Of a stretch of DNA of 10,792 nucleotides, positions 6,514-10,792 are shown one piece after another; the first letter of the stretch is position 1; every line of letters begins with the position of its first letter. Source of the stretch: JBOHHR01 sp050740975 (lineage in GTDB: Bacteria; Pseudomonadota; Gammaproteobacteria; JBOHHR01); the NCBI GenBank assembly GCA_050740975.1, contig JBOIEE010000300.1, forward strand, positions 1-10,792, in the 5' to 3' direction. A program made the translations under genes and the position numbers. Below the pieces are notes generated by a model, which was given only the letters and a program-made list of their open reading frames with translations, did no database searches and had not been told where the DNA came from.

Positions 6514-7251
6514 ATGAATATCAGCGAGATTACGGTAATTGTGCCCACGCGAAACGAGGAAAAGAACATTGCCCGGTTCCTAGCATCGGTGCCAGAGGCC
6601 GTGGCCTTAATCGTAGCGGATGCGAGCGACGATCGCACCGTTGAGATCCTCAAGCGCAAGCGTAGAGGTGGGTTGAGGGTCCTGCGCTGTTACGGAAACA
6701 TCAGCCAAGCGAGACAACTGGGGGCGGACTCGGCGCGCACCCCATGGTTGCTTTTTAGCGATGCGGATGTCGAATTTCCTCCCGCGTACTTCGCCCGCGC
6801 ACTGGGACATGCGGGCGATGATGTCGTCTATGGCCCTAAACTGTCTCGGGATTCTTATATTAGCTATTATCAATGGTTCGCCCGTACCCAGCGGGTATCG
6901 CACAGCTTAGGGCCGCCTGCGGCCAGCGGCTCCAACCTCCTGGTGCGCCGAGAGGTGTTGCAAGCGGTCGGTGGTTTTGACCCCGAGCTCGCTTGCAACG
7001 AGGATTCCGAATTCGTTTGGAGAGCCAAGCGCGGCGGTTTCCGGGTCGCTTTCGATCCGGCATTGTTGGTCTACGCCCGGGACCACAGGAGACTGCACAG
7101 AGGTCGTTGGCGGAAAACGGCCCATTCCATCATTCGTTGTCTGATGCTTTATTTCGATTTGCTTCCTTCGCGTTGGCGGCGCCACGACTGGGGTTATTGG
7201 TCGCCACTGGAAAGCGATGCGGACAACCGAACAGGGCAAAGGGGTGAGTGA
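6514..7251 (+). CDS. Family 2 glycosyltransferase
   Basis: A 245-residue GT-A fold enzyme that transfers a sugar from a nucleotide-activated donor. Seen: the N-terminal nucleotide-binding strand TVIVPTRNEEKNI (7-19), VADASDDRT (34-42), the metal-binding DAD (83-85) and the acceptor-side N162-E163-D164 with SEFVWRAKR after it. There is no signal peptide or clear membrane segment apart from a short hydrophobic stretch near SIIRCLMLYFDLL, so it is probably cytoplasmic and peripheral to the membrane. CAGGGAG about 10 bases before the ATG is a good ribosome binding site. The start lies 3 bases after the PhoD-like gene, indicating coupling. Donor and acceptor cannot be told; the neighbouring lipid-phosphatase-like genes make an envelope glycolipid or glycan acceptor plausible (inference). 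Confidence 0.88.
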   Translation: MNISEITVIVPTRNEEKNIARFLASVPEAVALIVADASDDRTVEILKRKRRGGLRVLRCYGNISQARQLGADSARTPWLLFSDADVEFPPAYFARALGHAGDDVVYGPKLSRDSYISYYQWFARTQRVSHSLGPPAASGSNLLVRREVLQAVGGFDPELACNEDSEFVWRAKRGGFRVAFDPALLVYARDHRRLHRGRWRKTAHSIIRCLMLYFDLLPSRWRRHDWGYWSPLESDADNRTGQRGE

Positions 7252-7300
7252 TGCCATGCTTCGAATCGGCCACCAGAAGCGGCTAAAAGCGAGTGATAGA

Positions 7301-7319
7301 GGTCTCGCCGGGCGAGGCC
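7301..7319 (+). repeat. Strong hairpin downstream of the glycosyltransferase gene
   Basis: GGTCTCGC (7301-7308) pairs with GCGAGGCC (7312-7319) around the loop CGG: eight pairs, one of them G-U. No T tract follows on either strand, so it is not a classical intrinsic terminator. It may pause polymerase, protect the 3' end of the upstream mRNA, or be chance. Confidence 0.45.
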
Positions 7320-7333
7320 GCAAGGATCAAACC

Positions 7334-7455
7334 GGAGGGATTATAAAATCGGGTCGCTAATCATTTCCGTCGGCCCCCGATCCCCTCCTAGTGAACCCGC
7401 TTATTTTTGCTAAACTTCCTGCAGGGGCCGTGAAAAGCGATATGAGGGATCGGAG
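7334..7455 (+). promoter_or_regulatory. Structured leader of the tsaP-like gene with possible alternative pairings and promoters
   Basis: CCGATCCC (7377-7384), and TC after one bulged C, can pair with GGGATCGG (7446-7453) and GA before it. That covers the AGGGA ribosome site of the tsaP-like gene. The same C-rich arm can pair instead with upstream GAGGGAT (7335-7341) or ATCGGG (7348-7353). CGGCCCC (7371-7377) also complements GGGGCCG (7424-7430). Candidate -10 elements are TATAAA (7342-7347) and TAAACT (7411-7416), each with a poor -35. Promoter choice would decide which arms are in the mRNA. All of this is read by eye; no folding energy was computed. Confidence 0.35.
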
Positions 7456-8511
7456 ATGATGACGAAACGATTGATATGGTTGTGCGCTTTAGCGTTAGGA
7501 GTGGTTGGTTTCTGTCACGCGCAAGCGCTCAAGCTGCGCTCGGATGCTCCACAAAGCTACGTAGTAAAACGCGGGGATACTTTGTGGGACATCGCCGGCG
7601 CATTCTTGCAAAACCCGTGGTCCTGGCCTGAAATTTGGCGTGGTAACCCCCAGATCCGAAATCCCCATCGCATTTATCCGGGGGATGTTCTGTCTCTGAG
7701 CTATTTCCGCGGCAAGCCCTATCTGAGCGTGCACCAAGGCCGCGCGCGCAAGCTTTCACCACAGCTCAGGGAGGTGGTCCACGATCAAGCCATTGCCCCG
7801 CTGCCCCTGGATGCGGTGAGGCCATTCCTCAGCCGCCCACGGGTGGTAAGCTTGGCGGAGTACGGACAGGCTCCTTACATCGTTTCCAGCCAAGATCAAC
7901 GCCTGGTCGCGGGAGCAGGCAACGTGGTCTATGTGCGTGGTTTAGCGGATGCCGCGCCCCCGGGTTATGGCGTTTTTCGCCGTGGCGAGCCTTATGTAGA
8001 CCCGGCTTCCGGAGAGATCCTGGGCTACGAAGCGCTGCAAGTCGCCGATGCAGTGGTGAAACAATTTAGCGATCCGGCGGTTGCGCTGGTTACCCAGTCT
8101 AATCGCGAGGTTCTGGTCGGTGATCGACTGCTTGCGGATTCCGATACGGCTTTTCTGGAATTTGTGCCTCATGCTCCGTCTCGGGAGGTCGTGGGGACCA
8201 TTCTCTCGGTTTTCGGTGGCGTCTCCCAGATCGGTCAATATAATGTGGTGGTTTTGAACCTAGGACTACAAGACGGCCTTGAGCCAGGGCACGCGCTAAG
8301 CATCTATCAAACCGGCCAGATCGTGCGCGACCCCATCGCTATTAGGACGGGATACGGGTCGACGGACCAGGGAAGTGGCGAGCTGGTTGAGCTACCCGCT
8401 GAGTACGTCGGGGACCTTATGGTGTTCCGCATCTTTGAGCGTGTGAGCTTTGCCCTGGTGATGCGTAGCCTGCGGCCCGCGCATGTCTACGATACTGTAA
8501 CCAACCCCTAA
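7456..8511 (+). CDS. tsaP: TsaP-like LysM peptidoglycan-binding protein
   Basis: 351 residues with a Sec signal peptide (1-22, cut after CHA) and one LysM domain at about 34-80 (YVVKRGDTLWDIAGAFL ... NPHRIYPGDVLSL), which binds peptidoglycan glycan strands. The rest, including VGTILSVFGGVSQIGQYNVV and GLEPGHALSIYQ, matches the conserved C-terminal part of the TsaP family. TsaP anchors the type IV pilus secretin PilQ to peptidoglycan in Neisseria and Myxococcus; the Pseudomonas homologue also sits next to dprA. The protein should be periplasmic. ATG 7456 or ATG 7459 are both possible; AGGGA at 7445-7449 suits either. It lies 71 bases upstream of dprA on the same strand. The secretin role is inferred from family and context; no pil gene is in the window. 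Confidence 0.8.
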   Translation: MMTKRLIWLCALALGVVGFCHAQALKLRSDAPQSYVVKRGDTLWDIAGAFLQNPWSWPEIWRGNPQIRNPHRIYPGDVLSLSYFRGKPYLSVHQGRARKLSPQLREVVHDQAIAPLPLDAVRPFLSRPRVVSLAEYGQAPYIVSSQDQRLVAGAGNVVYVRGLADAAPPGYGVFRRGEPYVDPASGEILGYEALQVADAVVKQFSDPAVALVTQSNREVLVGDRLLADSDTAFLEFVPHAPSREVVGTILSVFGGVSQIGQYNVVVLNLGLQDGLEPGHALSIYQTGQIVRDPIAIRTGYGSTDQGSGELVELPAEYVGDLMVFRIFERVSFALVMRSLRPAHVYDTVTNP

Positions 8512-8523
8512 CAAAGCACGATT

Positions 8524-8541
8524 CTCGGGCATTAGCCCGGG
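8524..8541 (+). repeat. Hairpin between the tsaP-like gene and dprA
   Basis: CTCGGGC-ATTA-GCCCGGG forms seven pairs (one G-U) with a four-base loop. The following bases are not T-rich, so termination would be weak at best. It sits just ahead of the possible dprA promoter. Confidence 0.4.
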
Positions 8542-8568
8542 TGGGTCCTCGCCTTTATCGCATTTGGG

Positions 8569-8574
8569 TATGAT
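8569..8574 (+). promoter_or_regulatory. Possible -10 element for dprA
   Basis: TATGAT matches five of six bases of TATAAT and lies nine bases before the dprA ATG, with AAGGGG between them. No convincing -35 is found 16-18 bases upstream. A transcript from here would have almost no leader, so it is uncertain; dprA may be read mainly from upstream. Confidence 0.2.
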
Positions 8575-8582
8575 AAGGGGTT

Positions 8583-9692
8583 ATGGCGGCCAGTGCTATT
8601 GCATCCGATATCCCTTATCGATTGGCGCTGCGCCGCGCACCAGGATTAGGAGACCGCCGTTGCACCCAATTGTTGCAGCGCTTCGGGACGGCCGAAGCGG
8701 TTTTCCACGTCAGTTCGCGTGAGCTTCTGAGCGCAGGGCTCGCGCAGAGCACATTAGAATACCTACGAGCCCCGGATTGGCACGCTGTGCAATGCGATCG
8801 CGCTTGGTTGGATGCGCCGGGAAGGCATTTGCTGTGTATCGATGATCTGGTCTATCCCACGCTCCTGCGTGAAATAGCCGACCCACCTTTTTTTCTATTC
8901 GTCCTCGGCGATCCAGCGTGTTTGCAAACGGTCCAAGTTGCCGTTGTGGGCAGTCGCAATCCCAGCACCTCGGGCCTAGAAACGGCGTTTAATTTTGCTA
9001 AATGTCTGGCACAAGGTGGGGTCACCGTCACCAGTGGGCTTGCCATCGGGATCGATTCCGCTGGCCATCGTGGAGCCTTGGACGCCGGAGCGAGCACGGT
9101 CGCCGTAGCGGCTACAGGGCTCGATAGAGTGTATCCCGCCCGCCACAAAGAGTTAGCCCAAGTGATCGCACGCCAGGGGGCATTGGTTTCCCCCTTTCCG
9201 CCCGGAGTTTCTCCCGAGGCGAAAAACTTTCCCCAACGCAACCGTATCATCAGTGGCTTGAGCGTGGGCACCTTGGTGGTGCAGGCTACGCGTAACAGCG
9301 GTTCGCTGATCACGGCTCATATGGCGATGGAGCAGGGCCGAGAAGTATTTGCGGTGCCCGGATCAATCCAAGATCCCTTAGCCCGCGGCTGCCACCTTTT
9401 GATCCGCGAAGGGGCAAAACTGGTTGAGACGGTCGAGGATATCATTGAAGAACTGGGCCCCTTGGCGGCCGTTTGTGTGCGATCGCCAGAAAACGCCACG
9501 CAGGAGAGTGACTTGGACGACGAGCAGAGGCGCTCGTTTCTGGATGCGATCGGTTTTGATCCGGTCACCGTGGATGGGTTGGTCGAACGCACTGGATTGA
9601 CGGCGAGTACGGTTTCTTCCATGCTGTTAGTCTTAGAGCTTGAGGGCCATGTCGGATCAGAAGCGGGCGGAAGATACATAAGACGGCGATAA
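8583..9692 (+). CDS. dprA: DprA/Smf, DNA-processing protein
   Basis: 369 residues. DprA binds incoming single-stranded DNA during natural transformation and loads RecA onto it; in non-competent species its role is less clear. An N-terminal helix-hairpin-helix/SAM-like region (about 12-41, RRAPGLGDRRCTQLLQRFG) is followed by the Rossmann-like core: VVGSRNP (121-127), SGLAIGIDSAGHRGALD (from 151), then the family signature KNFPQRNRIISGLS and GSLITAHMAMEQGREVFAVPG. A C-terminal winged-helix domain occupies about the last 60 residues (DPVTVDGLVERTGLTAS). Length is normal for gammaproteobacterial DprA. The usual GLARGID reads GLAIGID here, so an Arg is replaced by Ile. The ATG at 8583 has GGGG only two bases upstream, a tight spacing. 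smg follows after 11 bases, so the two are probably cotranscribed. Confidence 0.96.
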   Translation: MAASAIASDIPYRLALRRAPGLGDRRCTQLLQRFGTAEAVFHVSSRELLSAGLAQSTLEYLRAPDWHAVQCDRAWLDAPGRHLLCIDDLVYPTLLREIADPPFFLFVLGDPACLQTVQVAVVGSRNPSTSGLETAFNFAKCLAQGGVTVTSGLAIGIDSAGHRGALDAGASTVAVAATGLDRVYPARHKELAQVIARQGALVSPFPPGVSPEAKNFPQRNRIISGLSVGTLVVQATRNSGSLITAHMAMEQGREVFAVPGSIQDPLARGCHLLIREGAKLVETVEDIIEELGPLAAVCVRSPENATQESDLDDEQRRSFLDAIGFDPVTVDGLVERTGLTASTVSSMLLVLELEGHVGSEAGGRYIRRR

Positions 9693-9703
9693 GCAGACGC
9701 GCG

Positions 9704-10177
9704 ATGAAGCAAACTGTATTGGATATCCTACAATTTTTGTTTGACCATTGGGTCGACGAGGAGGCGGATCTACCGCTTGATCGGGGCGCTCTCCAAGCCC
9801 AGTTAATGGAAGTGGGCTTTGACGAGCATCAAGTTGGAAAAGCCTTTGATTGGTTGCAGGCGTTTTCGGAAGAGCCCACGCTAGAGCCGCGCCACCACCG
9901 AAACTCCGTACGGCTGTACACGGCCTTGGAGCAAGAGAAGCTCGGAATCGAAGGTTTGGGACTCATCCTGCTGCTGGAGCAAGCGGGCGTCCTTGAGCCT
10001 CATACCCGTGAGCTGGTGATAAACCGTGTGATGGCCCTTGAAGGAGAAACAGTGGAATTACCCCAGTTGAAATGGATTGTATTTATGGTCTTGGCCAATC
10101 AACCAAACCCGGAGATGCCCGTGATGTGGCTAGACCATCTTTTTTCTGAAGAAGGCAGCGCGCGCAAATTGCATTGA
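9704..10177 (+). CDS. smg: Smg family protein (DUF494)
   Basis: 157 residues, the normal length of the Smg family, which is found beside dprA in beta- and gammaproteobacteria and has no established biochemical role. Recognisable family features are the N-terminal TVLDILQFLFDHW, the central VRLYTALEQEKLGIEGLG, and LKWIVFMVLANQP near the end. The protein is acidic and mostly helical, with no signal peptide, membrane segment or enzyme motif, so it should be cytoplasmic. It starts 11 bases after dprA and ends 53 bases before topA; conserved order dprA-smg-topA suggests one operon but not a shared function. The ribosome binding site is weak, so translation may depend on coupling to dprA. Confidence 0.95.
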   Translation: MKQTVLDILQFLFDHWVDEEADLPLDRGALQAQLMEVGFDEHQVGKAFDWLQAFSEEPTLEPRHHRNSVRLYTALEQEKLGIEGLGLILLLEQAGVLEPHTRELVINRVMALEGETVELPQLKWIVFMVLANQPNPEMPVMWLDHLFSEEGSARKLH

Positions 10178-10230
10178 CCAACGGATTCCCATGCTGGCCC
10201 CCGAACAGTTGTTCGACATAGCAGAATAAG

Positions 10231-10792
10231 ATGGCGAAGAACCTCCTTCTTGTCGAATCCGCCGCGAAAGCGACCACGATAAAGCGCTATCTGGGTCCTG
10301 ATTTTGAAGTGCTTGCGACCTACGGGCACGTGCGCGATCTGGTGCCCAAGGAAGGTGCTGTTGATCCGGCGAACGAATTTCAAATGCGCTACCAAGTCAT
10401 CGAGAAAAACATGCGCCATGTTGATGCCATCGAAAAGGCGATGCGCAAAGCGGAGGCTTTGTATTTGGCGACTGACCTCGACCGTGAGGGCGAAGCGATA
10501 TCGTGGCATATCACGGAGGTGCTAAAGGAACGCGGGGCGGTTGATAGCAAGCCCATTTATCGAGTGGTATTTCACGAAATAACAAAGCGGGCGATCGAGG
10601 AGGCGATGCGAAATACGCGCGCGATTTCCATGGCCTTGGTCAACGCACAGCAAGCTCGGCGCGCTCTCGATTACTTGGTGGGATTCAATCTTTCTCCCCT
10701 GTTATGGAAGAAAATCCAACGCGGTCTTTCTGCGGGACGGGTGCAGAGCCCTGCCCTGCGCATGGTGGTCGAGCGCGAAGAGGAGATCGAGT
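10231..10792 (+). CDS. topA: DNA topoisomerase I (TopA), N-terminal part, cut by window end
   Basis: An open frame from ATG 10231 reaches the window edge without a stop (187 complete codons; E. coli TopA is about 865). TopA relaxes negative supercoils by type IA strand passage. Seen: the TOPRIM domain with catalytic E9 (LLVESAAKA), GHVRDLVPKEG, and the metal-binding D82-L-D84-R-E86 in ATDLDREGEAISWH; then VVFHEITKRAIEEA, VNAQQARRALDYLVGF, SPLLWKKI and GLSAGRVQSPALR at the start of the cleavage domain. The active-site Tyr and any zinc fingers lie beyond the window. The spacing between E9 and the DxDxE motif is about 30 residues shorter than in E. coli, lacking the enteric insert. The motif usually written VESPAKAKTI reads VESAAKATTI here; the functionally important Lys13 is kept. 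Confidence 0.97.
   Translation, partial: MAKNLLLVESAAKATTIKRYLGPDFEVLATYGHVRDLVPKEGAVDPANEFQMRYQVIEKNMRHVDAIEKAMRKAEALYLATDLDREGEAISWHITEVLKERGAVDSKPIYRVVFHEITKRAIEEAMRNTRAISMALVNAQQARRALDYLVGFNLSPLLWKKIQRGLSAGRVQSPALRMVVEREEEIE

Noticed and set aside
8778..8796. TGGCACG followed by GCAA inside dprA, resembling a sigma-54 promoter
   Set aside because: The spacing from GG to GC is two bases too short for the required GG-N10-GC, and it lies within coding sequence.
8852..9313. Open frame of 153 codons on the minus strand inside dprA
   Set aside because: The + strand frame here carries the conserved DprA signatures, and the antisense product resembles no family.
10191..10229. 12-codon frame (MLAPEQLFDIAE) ending one base before the topA ATG, as a leader peptide
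   Set aside because: No ribosome binding site is seen and the length is within chance; it has no regulatory codon run.

Overview
The window looks like chromosomal DNA from a free-living gammaproteobacterium with ordinary, moderately GC-rich coding sequence. The main evidence is the right-hand block, a TsaP-like LysM gene followed by dprA, smg and topA, which is a typical gammaproteobacterial neighbourhood. The left-hand regulator also resembles GlrR (QseF) of enteric bacteria closely through its C-terminus. I see no insertion sequence, prophage, CRISPR array, tRNA or rRNA.

Left part (about 1-4603, all on +): the last 73 codons of glmS run, after only 18 bases, into a sigma-54-dependent response regulator of the GlrR type. 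A stand-alone Hpt phosphotransfer protein follows, then a large membrane-bound hybrid histidine kinase with two receiver domains. Together they contain every element of a multistep phosphorelay: kinase His, receiver Asp, Hpt His, regulator Asp, sigma-54 activation. In enterobacteria GlrR controls small RNAs that set GlmS levels, so direct linkage of a GlrR-like regulator to glmS, with a different kinase arrangement from glrK-qseG-glrR, is the most interesting feature of the window.

Middle part (about 4604-7251): a PAP2-type membrane phosphatase on the minus strand is divergent from a secreted PhoD-like phosphatase, which is followed after 3 bases by a family 2 glycosyltransferase. The divergent intergenic region is unusually structured. 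It holds a perfect 10-bp inverted repeat, a hairpin followed by seven T, and a single Pho-box-like half-site. The set suggests envelope or lipid phosphate chemistry, possibly tied to phosphate supply, but that is inference.

Right part (about 7252-10792, all on +): a 204-base leader with a hairpin and several mutually complementary segments, one of which can pair with the ribosome binding site of the LysM gene. Then tsaP-like, dprA (DNA processing during transformation), smg and the first 187 codons of topA, cut by the window edge. The tsaP-dprA pairing puts a type IV pilus secretin partner next to a protein that handles incoming DNA.
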